Source: Gnetum montanum
Lineage: Eukaryota; Streptophyta; Gnetopsida; Gnetales; Gnetaceae
NCBI GenBank assembly: GCA_015680685.1
Contig: MNCI01004661.1
Coordinates: forward strand, 939,902 to 973,455
DNA length: 33,554 bases
Direction: 5' to 3'
Shown here: one piece after another, positions 10,687-22,000 of the stretch
Layout: each line of letters starts with the position of its first letter
How positions within the stretch are numbered: position 1 is the first letter of the stretch
Notes under the pieces: generated by a model
Seen by the model: the letters and a program-made list of their open reading frames with translations, nothing else
Databases searched by the model: none
What the model was told of the DNA's origin: nothing
Program-made: the position numbers and the translations under genes

Positions 10687-11258
10687 AAATACCTTCTACT
10701 TATGTTGAAATCTCAACCAGCTTTACCTTGGTATTTGGTAGTCTGAGAACCTTTGCAATTGTCTCAACTGAGTAAGAGATGATGATATATTTAATTTTGA
10801 CAGTTGCATCTCCTTTTTGGTTGTTCCAAAAGAGGTAGGCTTCTTCCATGTATCATTCTCCACCAATGGAGAAAATCGACCATAGTGGAGATACTTGTAG
10901 TTGGTTCTTAACTTCGTTTGATGTTATCTCTAAGAAGGGTTTCAAGTTTAGCTCTTGAATGATTAAGCTTTGAACTTATTTTCTTCAGACCTTCTTCAAG
11001 AAGGTCTCTATAAGTGTCACCTCTCGATGAGGTTATGGTCTTAGAATCTCATCCTACATGAATTATCTTGTTTTAGCTATGAGAGTATAATGAATGAATT
11101 CCACCTTGGGCTCCTCATGTAAGGGTCTAGTAGCATGGGTTGCTTTTGTAGCTTATTCTTGAGGTTGTTGTTATTGTTGTTGTCTCCTTCCTTCATGGGG
11201 TTATTTCTCCTAGGGTTGTGATGGTCCTCCTACTTACAATCCTCACTTTTGATGTCAT
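10687..11258 (-). pseudogene. Second, degenerate copy of retroelement ORF3
   Basis: From an ATG at 11258 (MTSK, compare MASK at 33080) the minus strand aligns with the start of the large third ORF in element A3. Past frameshifts, the region near 10990-10700 matches the A3 copy at about 32810-32560: ELN, SPLW, the following aromatic/acidic segment, an NxxK/Q-G-x-T-V block, an ETIAKVLRLPNT segment against QAILKVLNILNT, and xxIST against QLST. It carries stops and at least one frameshift. Upstream of the ATG the DNA still resembles the A3 branch-site/acceptor region (GTGATTACAAATG against GTGATTGCAGATG), with the AG lost. Similarity ends shortly before the inverted-repeat arm at 10593. Confidence 0.7.
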
Positions 11259-13559
11259 TTGTAATCACAAACATAACCCTATATCAGTTATTTGGATATA
11301 TCCTTCTTTAGTTTGGATACCCTTCAACTATTTGATTACGTTAAGTTTAATGCTCTAGTTGAGGTGTTATCATTAAGTCCTTTGTTAGTGATCGCAAACA
11401 TACCAGAATATATTATTATTATTTTAATTTTGCTTCAATTCAGGTTGATTATTAGTATTAACTCTTGGGATCATTATTTTAATACCTTATCTATGGGGTG
11501 TTAGAAATTTTTTAAAAAAACTTTTATGTCAAAATCTAGTGTCTAATGCCCCAATGACATAAATCATACCTCTAGAAGTTCAAGGATCAAAGAATGGATA
11601 AAAGCCATTAAGTGTTGAGAAAGTTATGGCTCTTGGAAGACTTTGGGCTCTAAAAAATTACAAAAACTTCTTTTGTATTTGAAGAAAAATATGAAAAATG
11701 AGCTAAGTATTATGAATTTTATACTATTTTTGTTTCACATTAAGAAGGATGTGTCAATAGGGCTTTGTTAACATATTTGACCATGTTGACAAGGATGCAT
11801 CAATGCAGCTATTTATAGCCATTTTAAATTTAAAATGTTAAGTAATTTTAAAATATTTTTGGGTTAAAATAAGAGCTAAATGAAAGTAAAAAAGTTAGGA
11901 AACCAAGAGAACAACATCTTATGAGGGTCTAGTTCATGAATTAGAGCAAATTTAAAAAATGGAATGAACAAAAAGGGATGTTCCTTAGGCAAAATTAGCA
12001 TAAAACTACATGATGAAAACTATCAAGATTATCCAAAAAAAATTAAGACCCATGGTTATAGGGTTTATGCTAAAAGGAACTAAAAATTATACAAATGGAT
12101 CCTCCCCAGAGTAGACTAATGCCAAACATTTTCCTTATATAACGCCATGACAAGAAGTCCGTAGGCACCTTGGATGATGAATGGTAGTTCAGGTTAACCA
12201 TCATAGCTACACAATAGATTAAATTAGGATTATGTAATCTAAAAAATAAAGATTAATAACTAACCATGATCGAGGGAAGTGAGGTGAGAAAATGAAGTGT
12301 TGTAATAGTAGAGAGAGAGATTAGAAGAGAAAAATCTATATCATAGCTTCAAGGACATTGGTAGAATGTGTGATTAGGATGATTTGATACCAATCTATTA
12401 TGAGTTTAGACCTAGTCCATACTAATAACAATGAGCTTGCATTGATGTGTTTCTCCTCTCCTACCATTATGAGTCTGCAACAATGACAAAGAATGAACAC
12501 CACTTTAGAAAAAGAAGAAATGAAAAGAAGAAAATAGTTTAGGTTATTTAGGAAGAAATTTGGATCTTTTTGGGGTACCTTTAGGCATGGGTAACATGCC
12601 TTTCTAGCCTCATAACTAGTGCTTATATCCTAAGAGATATTTAGAGGGATGTTTTTTTATTTCTATTTTTTTGCAAGAACCACATGTTACAAAAATATAC
12701 TTCCTTTTATGGTCTATAGTAGGAGTGATGATACATCCCATGAGAAGTCATAGGACTCAAGAAATAAGTTTAGAAGAGAACTTAACAAATTTCCTTGAGG
12801 CCACAACATTTTCCATGTCCACTTGGTCCTTCTTCAATTTGTTGGATAATAAATATTACATGTTACTTTTAGGTTTTATGTGAAAGAACCATCGTGCTGC
12901 AATGATTCTAATCTACAAGATAGATGGAATGGGTAAATGTCATGAGTTCATTACGTGGTACTACTAGAAAATTCATAACTTGTTAGTAGAGAGCATAATC
13001 TAAATACAAAGTTCACATGAATAAGGAGCTCTAATCTTGATAGCAACATTCAATAATTACTAAAGTTTATAGTAGCAATGGAATAAAATTAGAGATTGTA
13101 ATAAAAAATAAATGGAAGTAATAGTAAAAGAAAATGTAATAAATAAAATATATAGAATAAATATCAAAATATAAAAAAATTGAAAATGTATAAAGAATGA
13201 TGTAAAAAAAAAAAAAAAGAAAATTTTTTCAATCTCTTCAAGGTGTTATGATAGATGGGTATCTCCCCTACAACTCAGTTGAAAGGAAGAGATTCAAAAA
13301 ATGATGTGAACTTATTCTTGGTTTAAGGTGTTATTATTACAACTGGTTACTTGAAATTCTATGAAGTGTTTTAGTTGTTGAATGTTGACTAGCATTTACT
13401 TCTAGGTGCTTGTTGGGTGGTAAATCCTCATAGCCTTGGAAGGAAAAGTTAAGCGTAGAATGACACATGCATGGGATTCCAATAAAGAACCTTGTGTCCT
13501 GGTTTGAACTCAATTTTTTGTATCTATGCATCATGTCATTGTTCGTTGTATGTCTTGTG
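11259..13559. other. AT-rich degenerate region, no gene recognised
   Basis: By position this lies between the ORF3 copy and an integrase remnant of the same strand, so it is probably decayed retroelement interior. Simple A-rich tracts occur, the longest a poly-A run near 13207-13219. Short open frames (11292-11504, 12671-12883 and 13337-13567) show no domain I recognise. Confidence 0.4.
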
Positions 13560-13920
13560 TACTTCATTCATTATAAGGAGTATCCTTCAATTTTTGTTTA
13601 GTTGGTTGAGTATCATTGGTCTTTCTTTTTGTGTTTAGTTAATGTCTAAGTTAAGCTTACATGGATTTATGAGTGTATAGAGTTTGGTTTGAATTGGATT
13701 TTTAGGTAGCTTTCCATACACCAACTTGTAGGGAGAGTAGACTATTGGAAATTTCCATGTTGAGTAATATGCCTAGAGAACATCATTAAGTTTGGTGCTC
13801 TAGTCTTTCCTATATCTACTGATGGTCTATATCAGAGTTTGGGTGATCTCTCTATTAGTTACTTTATCTTGATTGTTGGCTTGAGGGTTGTAGGATGTTG
13901 TGAGTTTAAGTTGCACCCCC
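13560..13920 (-). pseudogene. Ty3-gypsy integrase remnant, minus strand
   Basis: Reading leftwards from about 13920: KFHKLMQCLGVQLKLTTSYNPQANNQ, then DKVTNREI (the block that normally holds the catalytic Glu, here Lys), an AYxSTW block, then SPYKLVYGKLPKNP. This is the second half of a gypsy integrase core. Three in-frame stops fall within about 100 codons. It may be the upstream part of the element that supplied the ORF3 copy at 10687-11258. Confidence 0.7.
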
Positions 13921-14552
13921 AAGCATTGCATTAACTTATGAAATTTGGGACATGTGAAATGGGCACACTAAACCTATTTACCACCTATTGCTAAGATATT
14001 TTTTACTTACCAACTATTGTTAAGAGAAAAAATATTCGCATCCATAATTATGATAAATAATGCAAGCATTTTTTTTAATCTCATGATTATAAAAAATTTA
14101 ATAAAAATATCTTGTTCTTCATCCAAAAGTTATAAAAATTATAATCCATAAATCTCGTTCATTAAAATTTCTAAAAAGAAATCTATTTTAGCTTAGAATA
14201 TATAAAAGAAAGTATATCATGCCATTCTTTAAATAACTATTCTTTACAAGTGTGTTTTATAGCATCATCATCTAACAAATAAATATTAGAAACATATACA
14301 AGAAATTTAAAAAAAAATTCTTGCTTAGAAAATTCGAAGTAAGAGATAAACACAATATGATATTATACTTCTTAAAGAAAAGATGATACCCTTAGAATTT
14401 TAAAGTATTTATTAGTTTATAACTTACAGGCATAAGATTTATAAATTCTCATTGGATTAACCTATTCAAAAAAGTGATGATGAAAGCCAAGATTAAAAAA
14501 AAAAGCTTTTATGAAAGATTTTCATGTCTTCATAAACGGAATATTCTTAGTA
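13921..14552. other. Very AT-rich sequence, nothing recognised
   Basis: Homopolymer-rich T and A runs with no coding or repeat structure that I can support. It forms the left flank of the B2-B3 element insertion. Confidence 0.4.
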
Positions 14553-14557
14553 ATTTC

Positions 14558-15765
14558 TATTGATGCATAGATTTTGGATGCACCAACACTAGGGAAAAAA
14601 CTCGTTTGAGGAGACTATTACCTAGGGTGCCTCTCATATGGGTACAAAAACTTGGGAATAGTCTTAGTTGAAGAGGGCCATGTGGTCTTTTGAAAATAGT
14701 AAAAAAAATAGGAATTTTAATTGAAATGAGTGTCTCAAATTCAAGAGTACAAAAGGTAACGAAAACAAAATTTCCCTACTTCTCAGCTACGACCACTTTT
14801 CACTATTGGTCCATTGCGGACGCTGTCGTAGCCAACACTACATATAGTCGCTGGAGAAGGGAGAGAAAGAAAAGAGGCTGGATGAAGGGGCCCACTAGCA
14901 CATATGTGATGCATAGATAGGACATGCCTCATTGCCAATATGAGATAGGAAGATTTCTCCCTATTTGGAGAACCTAGCTACAGATGCACCACCTACCAAA
15001 AATAGAACAAAACTATACAACTCGTGCCTACAACTACTGCTATCAATTGCTACAAGATCGTAGTAGAGAGAAAGAGAGGGAACGAGCCACTAGATACCAC
15101 TATCATGTGTTAGTAGATTCATTGCTATCTCCAGTCCTACATTTGCCACCATCATAGGTCCACTAGGAAAAGGGAAAAGAAAATTGCTACCTCTTGGTTA
15201 CCTACTAATATTTTTGATCATCATCCATGCAACTAGATCCTTGCTAACTATCATCAATCTGTTGTCAAGAATAAAGAAACAAAACTACAAAACCTGCTTG
15301 TTAAACCTACCATCCATGCACATTAGCTATGCTGCTATTGCCCCAAGAAAAATAGGAGACGAGAAAGAGAGTAAATCATTGACCACTAGTTTCTCAACTA
15401 TTCGAGAAGAGAGCCTAACTTGTTAAGGAGGCTCTCACTTCTCCTTCCTCTAACATCATCTTCATTCTCTACTTTATAGCTACTTCCTAGTGACATTTCA
15501 TCTCTCCTCATGTCAGTCCACCTTCCCACATGTAGATCCACCTCCTCGCACGTTGGTTCACCTTCCGACATGTTAGTCCACCTTCTTGCACATCAGTCCA
15601 GCTTCTCACACATTGGTCCACCTCTCCACACATCAGTTCACCTTTCCGCACATCAGTCGACCTTCTCGGACATTAACATTACTTGGTAAACTTGTATATG
15701 ATTTTACAAGATAGTTTTTTTTATCATGTCTGCATGTAATAACATGGGCGAGATTGGCCACAACA
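14558..15765 (-). repeat. 3' LTR B2 (1208 bp)
   Basis: It shares with B3 and B1 the first ~130 bp (TTGATGCATA, ATTTTGGA, ACCTAGGGTGCCTC and GGAATAGTCT blocks) and the last ~40 bp (ATGGGCGAGATTGGCCACAA region). It resembles B3 throughout. Its plus-strand left end reads TATTG where TGTTG is expected, a one-base change at the LTR terminus. Confidence 0.8.
15490..15670. repeat. ~20-bp minisatellite in LTR B2
   Basis: About eight degenerate units of the type CACATCAGTCCACCTTCTCG are arranged head to tail. LTR B3 has a matching array at about 17215-17375. LTR B1 lacks it. Confidence 0.75.
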
Positions 15766-16177
15766 CTTAACCCCAAAACAACAAATTGCATGCAAGTGCA
15801 AGGAGTAACAAAAACCACGATATCTTAAAAGGAAGATAATAAAATAAGAAAAATTTTAGAAAAAGTAATTTAAAATTGAATAATAAAAATACCTCACCCA
15901 AGTTAGAACATAGGTAAGGACTGCCAATATCAAAAATTTGAAAATGGGACTCGGAAATGATGGTTATCAAAAAAAGGTTTTGGTAACAACAATTTTCAGA
16001 AAACAAGAAGCATAAAAAAAGGTAGAAAATAAAGGCTATAAAGACAAAGGTTTTTTTTAAAAAAAAGTTCAATAGGTTCCAAGATAAGATCGAAAAATGA
16101 ATTAGCCATAAGAAAATGGTAAGAAGAGGTAATAAACAAAAGGCAAGAGAAAGGCCCTCCTTCTAACACCAAAAAGG
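15766..16177 (-). other. 412-bp interior of the B2-B3 element, with PPT and possible PBS
   Basis: The left end carries a minus-strand purine tract (TTTTGGGGTTAAG, 15766-15778) matching the one beside LTR B1. The right end has TGGTGTTAGAA (16161-16171), a weak match to an initiator tRNA-Met primer site, six bases from the LTR. The rest is A-rich with no domain, and the open frames read T-rich as hydrophobic low-complexity peptides. Confidence 0.55.
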
Positions 16178-16684
16178 TGTTGATGCATAAATTTTGGACG
16201 CACCAACACTGGGGGGAAAAACTCATTTGAGGAGACTATTACCTAGGGCACCTCCTGTATGGGTATGAAAACCTAGGAATAGTCTCAGCTAGAGAGGGCT
16301 ACATGGCCTTTTAAAACTAGTAAAAAGCAAACAGGAATTTTAATTAGAATGAGTGTCAGGAATTGAAGAATACAAAAGGTAACCATAATAAAATTTTCTA
16401 CTTCTCAGCTGCTACTGTTATTCATCGTCAATCCATTGTGAATGCTATCATAGCTAATGTTTCCTATAGCTATTGGAGGAGGGAGAGAAAGAGAAGAGGC
16501 TAGATGATGGGGCCTGCTAACACATCTCTGACACATAAATAGTATGTGTCCCATCGCCAACATGAGATAGGGAAATTGGTCCCTATTTGAAGAACCCTTC
16601 CGCGGATGCATAACTTACCAAAAATAGAATGAAACTATAGAACCCATGCCTGCAATTGCTATTATCAACTGCTACAATACCATA

Positions 16685-16687
<3 letters not shown>

Positions 16688-16718
<31 letters not shown>
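16688..16718. repeat. (GA)n microsatellite
   Basis: About 15 uninterrupted GA units inside LTR B3. The matching place in B2 (about 15063-15080) has only a short, interrupted GA stretch. Confidence 0.9.
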
Positions 16719-16721
<3 letters not shown>

Positions 16722-17044
16722 GGTGCTAGATCTTGCTATCATGTGCCGGTAGATGCATTACTATCTCCAGTCCTACATCTGCCACTGTCATGGGTCCGTT
16801 GGAAAAAGGAAAAAGAAAACTACTGCCTTTTGGTTTCCTACTAAGATTGTTGACCATTATCCATGTAGCTCTGTCGCTACTGACTATTATCGATCTGTTG
16901 CCAAGAATAAAGAAATAAAACTATAGTACCCACTTGTCGTGGCCACCATCCATGCACATTAGCTACACTACTATTGCCCCATGAAAAATAGGAGAAGAAA
17001 GAGAGAGAAAATTATCATCCATTGGTTTCTTAGCCCTTGGAGAT

Positions 17045-17080
17045 CCCCCCCCCCCCCCCGACCCCCCCCCCCCCCCCGGN
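17045..17080. other. Poly-C tract with N, probable assembly artefact
   Basis: Two C runs of about 15-16 bases separated by GA end in GGN. LTR B2 has no such tract at the aligned position. The ambiguous base and the homopolymer suggest a gap or a read-through problem, not biology. Confidence 0.8.
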
Positions 17081-17466
17081 ATGAAGAAAGACATAGTTAT
17101 TTGGGAAGAGAACCTAATTTGTTAAGGAGGCCCTTGCTCCTCCCCTCCTCTAACGTCATCTTCATTCTCTACTTTATAGCTACCTAGTAGTGACATTTCA
17201 CCTCCCCTTTAGTCGACCTTCCTACACATTGATCCACCTCGTCGCATGTCGGTTCACCTTCCCACATGTTGGTCCACCTTCTTGGATGTCGATCCACCTT
17301 CATGCACGCTAGTCCACCTCCTTGCACATTGGTTCACCTTCCCACACATCGATCCACCTTCCCACATATTAACATTGATTGGTGAAATGGTATATTATTT
17401 TATAGGACAATTTTGTTGCTCACATCCCCATGTGATAGCATGGGTAAGATTGACCAGAACAATTTC

Positions 17467-18687
17467 TTTCTTATGATCCTAAATAAGACTACAATTTAGT
17501 GAAACAAATTGTATTTCAAAAACTTTAAGAAAATGTTCAAGGATTTGAAAAAAAATATTTTATCTAAATAGCATTAAAGAAGTCCTTATTTCACACTGAA
17601 AATAATTTTTTGTTCTTTAGTATTTGTGATGCATAATTAGCACTCTAGGAATAGTATCTCATCATTTGAGAGTTGAAAGAAGTAGATGACTCAAAATTTA
17701 TCTTGAAGAACATATGCTATTATGCAATATAAATAGCATTGAACATAAACACCATATTCTCCTCCAATATCCTACATTTAAGCAAATTATACATAAGTGA
17801 ACTATTATGGTCAGAAATTTGGTTGATTTGTTTCAGAAAAATTTGTAATTTTTTAATAATATTTTTTAAATTCATATCATATTATATACATTTCTTCTCT
17901 ACATTAAACCCAAAGAGTTTAGGAACCTAATAAAATTTTGTATTTTAATTTTATAAAAAAGTATTAAGAAAAAATATCTATAAGGGTTTAAGGAGGATGG
18001 TAGTTTATCCCATACATGATACGATGTTGGGCTTGATTTCTTCACTAAATGTTAAAATAGAGATGGCCAAGAATTTACTTGTCTCTCTGAACAAATACAT
18101 GAAAGGCCAACTTGTACAGGTTCTTATTTTAATGTTTTATGCAACTTGTAGATGTAGCTATGGTAGATGTTTAGCTTAGTGGACAAAGTGCAAGGCTTTT
18201 GCCCTGGATGTTAAATTATTAAAGCATACATTTCCTTAAAATAACCTTGTTTATTAATTTTTTTAGTTTAGTTTCTTCCACAAATAAAATGTGAAAAATG
18301 TATTTGCAATTAAAAATATAGAAAATATATTATAAATAAAAAAATTATGATTATATTAGAAAGACTCGAGGTTTCCTTGTAAATCATTTTGTAAAACCAA
18401 CTATAAAGAGCTTTCAATTTTAAGAAATTTATGATAGTATGAAACTCTAGGCTTGGCACCATGCACACGAAATGCAAATGATATCATTTTTTGCTTTGCA
18501 AATATTTATGCTTGAGAAAAGGAGGGTACTGCCTAGTTTGTTACTTTGTCTGGGTTAAATGGTTAATAACCACCATGAATTTGGAAGCTTGTATGTCTTA
18601 TTATGGGGATGAAGATGGAAGCATGGTACATCATATAAAAACAAGACATGTCAATTACAACAAGTGTGGATAACAAAAATGATGTCT
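17467..18687. other. AT-rich intergenic sequence
   Basis: I see no gene, LTR or tandem array. A short segment near 18170-18215 resembles a tRNA-type A box but lacks a B box, so I do not call it. The stretch ends at the copia target duplication. Confidence 0.4.
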
Positions 18688-18692
18688 AAGAG

Positions 18693-19025
18693 TGATAAGA
18701 ATTAACATGGAACAAAATAACACGTGCAAGAATAGAGTAGATATGAGGAGAAATAGAAATATTTTATTTCGATGTGGTACATCAAAGCTACTATCAAATG
18801 GCCTATTTATAATAGGCTAGGTTCATCAAACTCCCATTCTTTTTCTAACTGAACCTAGAAGATATAATTACATCATGATAACCCATTAAACTTAAATTGA
18901 TTCTTGTAACAGAAATAGAATCAACTCCCATGCTTTTCTAACTAAGCCTAGAGGTTAGAATTACTAACAAACTCAACCATAACTTAAACTGATTCTTGTA
19001 ATAGAAAGAATATTAATAACTAACA
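18693..19025 (-). repeat. 3' LTR of the copia element (333 bp)
   Basis: The minus strand begins TGTTAGTTATTAAT and ends TTCTTATCA, the canonical TG...CA. A TATA motif lies in a palindrome at 18801-18817. Confidence 0.93.
18801..18817 (-). promoter_or_regulatory. TATA palindrome in the copia 3' LTR
   Basis: GCCTATTTATAATAGGC is a hairpin-capable palindrome that reads TATAAATAGG on the minus strand. It sits 108 bases from the LTR edge and is identical in the other LTR at 23143-23159, within a difference-free block of about 49 bp. Confidence 0.6.
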
Positions 19026-19034
19026 TTCCCCCTT
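19026..19034 (-). other. Polypurine tract of the copia element
   Basis: The minus strand reads AAGGGGGAA immediately before the 3' LTR, the expected plus-strand priming site. Confidence 0.85.
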
Positions 19035-19039
19035 AATCC

Positions 19040-22000
19040 TGATTCGGAAAAACCATCATTCCAAGCATACATTTTAAGTTGGAAAAGGTATCATACTTCA
19101 ACGACTTGGTGAGAATGTTCGTCACTTGGTCTTAGGACTTGCAACACACTAACTCAAATACTTTCTTTCCAACTTGATCTCTTAGAAAATGATAGTGTAA
19201 CTCAATGTGTTTACTTCTTCCATGTGTGATAGGATTCTTTGCCAAGTTAATTACAGAAATATTATCAAAAAAGATCTTCATTGGCCTCTTGACTAGAGTA
19301 TGGGTTTGGCTCATTACATTGCCTAACCATATTACTTAACATGCACTTGAAGCGACAAAAACATATTCTGCCTCACAAGTTGAAAGTGTAACTATGGGTT
19401 GCTTTTTTGATGACCATGAACAAGCTATAGTACCAAAATTAAAATAATAACCAAAAGTTCTTTTCTGGTCATCTAAATCTCCACCCCAATCATTGTAGAA
19501 ATACCCTATAAGAGCACAATTATTAAATGAGGAATAGAATAAACCATGATCATAGGTGCCCTTTAGGTACTGCAAGATTCTTTTGGCCACCTGAATATGA
19601 GGTTGCTGAGGAGATTCCAAATACCTACTAGTCAAACGAACATCATAAGAGATGTTTGGCCATGTGCATGTGAGGTATCTCAAACTCCCAAAAAATTACT
19701 TGAAATAAGTTGAATCAACAAGTACCCCTTCTCCATTCTTTGACAATTTTGTGCCAACCTCCATGGGAGTTCTCATAGGCTTACAATCTTGCATATGAAA
19801 CTTCCTCAAGAGTTCAGTAGCATACCTCTTTTGACAAATAAAAATCCCATCTTCTCTCTGAACTATTTCAATGCCAAGGAAATATGACATGAGGCCAAGA
19901 TCTATCATTTCAAACTCATGCATCATGAACTTCTTGAAATCTTCAATCATTCTGAGATTATTGCCTATGAATATTTGATCATCAACATAAACACACAGTA
20001 ATAATCTATCACCAAAATCATTAGTCTTCACATACAAAGCATGTTCAGATGGGCAATTCTAGAAAGCAGCCTTGTGGAAAAAAGAGTCAATATGCTTATT
20101 TGATCCCTGTGGCACTTGTTTGAGACCATACAATGCTTTCTTCAATTTGTACACCTTATCTTCACTTCCATGCTTCATGAATCTAGGTGGTTTCTTGACA
20201 AAAACCTCCTCTTCAAGTGATCCATTTAGAAAGGCTGACTTCACATCCATTTGATGGATTTTCCACTTCTTCTAGGCAACTAACATAATAAGATGTCTAA
20301 TTTTTTTAATTTGAGCAACAAGAGAAAAAACCTCTTGGTAGTCATAGCTAGGCCTTTGGTCAAATCCCTTTGCCACCAAACTTGCTTTATGTCTCTTCAC
20401 CTCACCATTTGACTTCACCTTTATCTTGAAAATCCACTTTACATCAATTGCATGGGATGTTAGTGAGTTCCCACGTGTTATTTTTTTCAATTACCTTGAT
20501 CTCATTATTCATGGTGTTCACCCATTTAGGATCTTGAATTGCCTCCTGGAATGTCACATGTTCACTATCTTCAAAGATGGCAAATTGTACCAATTCTCCA
20601 TCATAATCAAGAGTTAGCTCATAGTCTTGCAGGTGTACTAATTGTTGGCACTACTGCCTTAGCCTTCTAGATTCTACTAGAGCTTGTGGAGTGGATCTTT
20701 CTTCAGCAGAGCTTGATGTACCTTCATTTGTGGTAGCAACTGTAGCTTCCTCTTCAAGGATACAAATTTGTTACTTCTAGGAGTCTTTATGTGAATCAAC
20801 ATTCCATTTCCAAGCCTCTTCTTCGGAAAAGGTCACATCTCGACTGATAATCACCTACTTTGTTATAGGATAGAACAACTTGTATCCCCCGCACTTGTAG
20901 CCAAAAAAGATAGTCTTCTCTACTCAATCATCTAGCTTTGTTCTCATCTCTGCTGGAGTGTGAGCATAAGCAATAGCACTAAACACTCTAAGATGTTTCA
21001 CACTTAGCTTGAAACCACTCCAAGCTTCTACAAGGGTGATATTTTGCACTCTTTGTTGGAGACCTATTTAACAAGTAAGCAGAACATGAGATAGCTTTAC
21101 CCCAAAATGAATTGGGCATTCCTTTCACCTTTAGCATGCTCATCAGCATGCCCATTATATTTTTGTTCTTCCTTTTGGTTACTCCATTGTGTTGTGGGAT
21201 GTAGGGAAACATGACTTGATGCTTTATTCCCTGTTCTTCACAATATTCATTAAATTTATTGGAGGTGTATTCACCTCCACCATTGGTTCATAGAACTTTA
21301 ACAAGATAACCACTCTACTTTTCAACATGTACCTTGAACTTCTTAAAGTAATGAAAAACTTCAAACTTCCTTTGCAAAAAATAGATCCAAATTTTCCAAG
21401 TAAAATCATCAATAAAATTTAGGAAATACCTATTATTTCAATTTGACAAGGTGTTCATTGGACCACATACATTGAAATGAATGAGCTCCAGTGGTTGTGT
21501 TGCACAACATTGTTCTACTGCAAAGGGCATAATGTGATGCTTTCCAAGAATGCAAGCTTCACACAATTGTTCTAGATGGTGAAGACTAGGTAAAAGTTTC
21601 ACCATATTTTCTTTAGCAAGCAATTTTAAACTCCAAAAGTTCAAATGCTCAAAGAAAAGGTGGCATAGCCAAGGCTCATCATTTATAATGGCATTAAGAT
21701 AATTATAAACACCACTAGAAATATCAACTTGAAAAATACGATTCTTCATCAAAAGGGCCTTGAGAATGAGTGTACCTTTGTTGTCAAAAATGAAGAGTTG
21801 ATTGCCATGAAGGTTCATCACATACCCTTTTTCTGCCAACTGACCCATACTAAGCAAATTACTCTTGATACCTGGCACATAAAAGACATCAGAAATATAT
21901 TTATGATCTCCATTCTTCAACAAGTTGATAAGGATTCATCCTTGTTCCATCATTGGTATAGTGTTTTCATCAGCAAATTTGACTTTGGTGTGAAAGAACT

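Larger units (their letters stand above)
16178..17461 (-). repeat. 5' LTR B3 (1284 bp)
   Basis: The plus-strand ends are TGTTG...GAACA. It aligns with B2 along its length. Differences include a GA microsatellite (16688-16718), a poly-C tract with an ambiguous base (17045-17080), and the minisatellite near 17215-17375. Confidence 0.8.
14553..17466 (-). mobile_element. Complete, nearly empty LTR element (LTRs B2 and B3, ATTTC target duplication)
   Basis: Two B-family LTRs (14558-15765 and 16178-17461) lie in the same orientation around only 412 bp of interior. They are flanked by a perfect 5-bp target duplication, ATTTC, at 14553-14557 and 17462-17466. A purine-rich tract adjoins the left LTR and a possible primer site adjoins the right one, so the element is in minus orientation. 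The interior encodes nothing recognisable. It is either a non-autonomous element (TRIM/LARD-like architecture with unusually long LTRs) or an old internal deletion that kept both LTRs and the duplication. Confidence 0.85.

Noticed and set aside
15767-16226. Hydrophobic open frames in the B2-B3 interior, resembling membrane proteins
   Set aside because: They come from T-rich codons in A-rich DNA and show no conserved motif. They also cross the LTR boundary.
18166-18215. tRNA-like segment with an A-box match (TAGCTTAGTGG), possible tRNA gene or tRNA-derived SINE
   Set aside because: No B box (GGTTCGANNCC type) follows, no acceptor stem pairs, and no poly-A tail or target duplication was seen.
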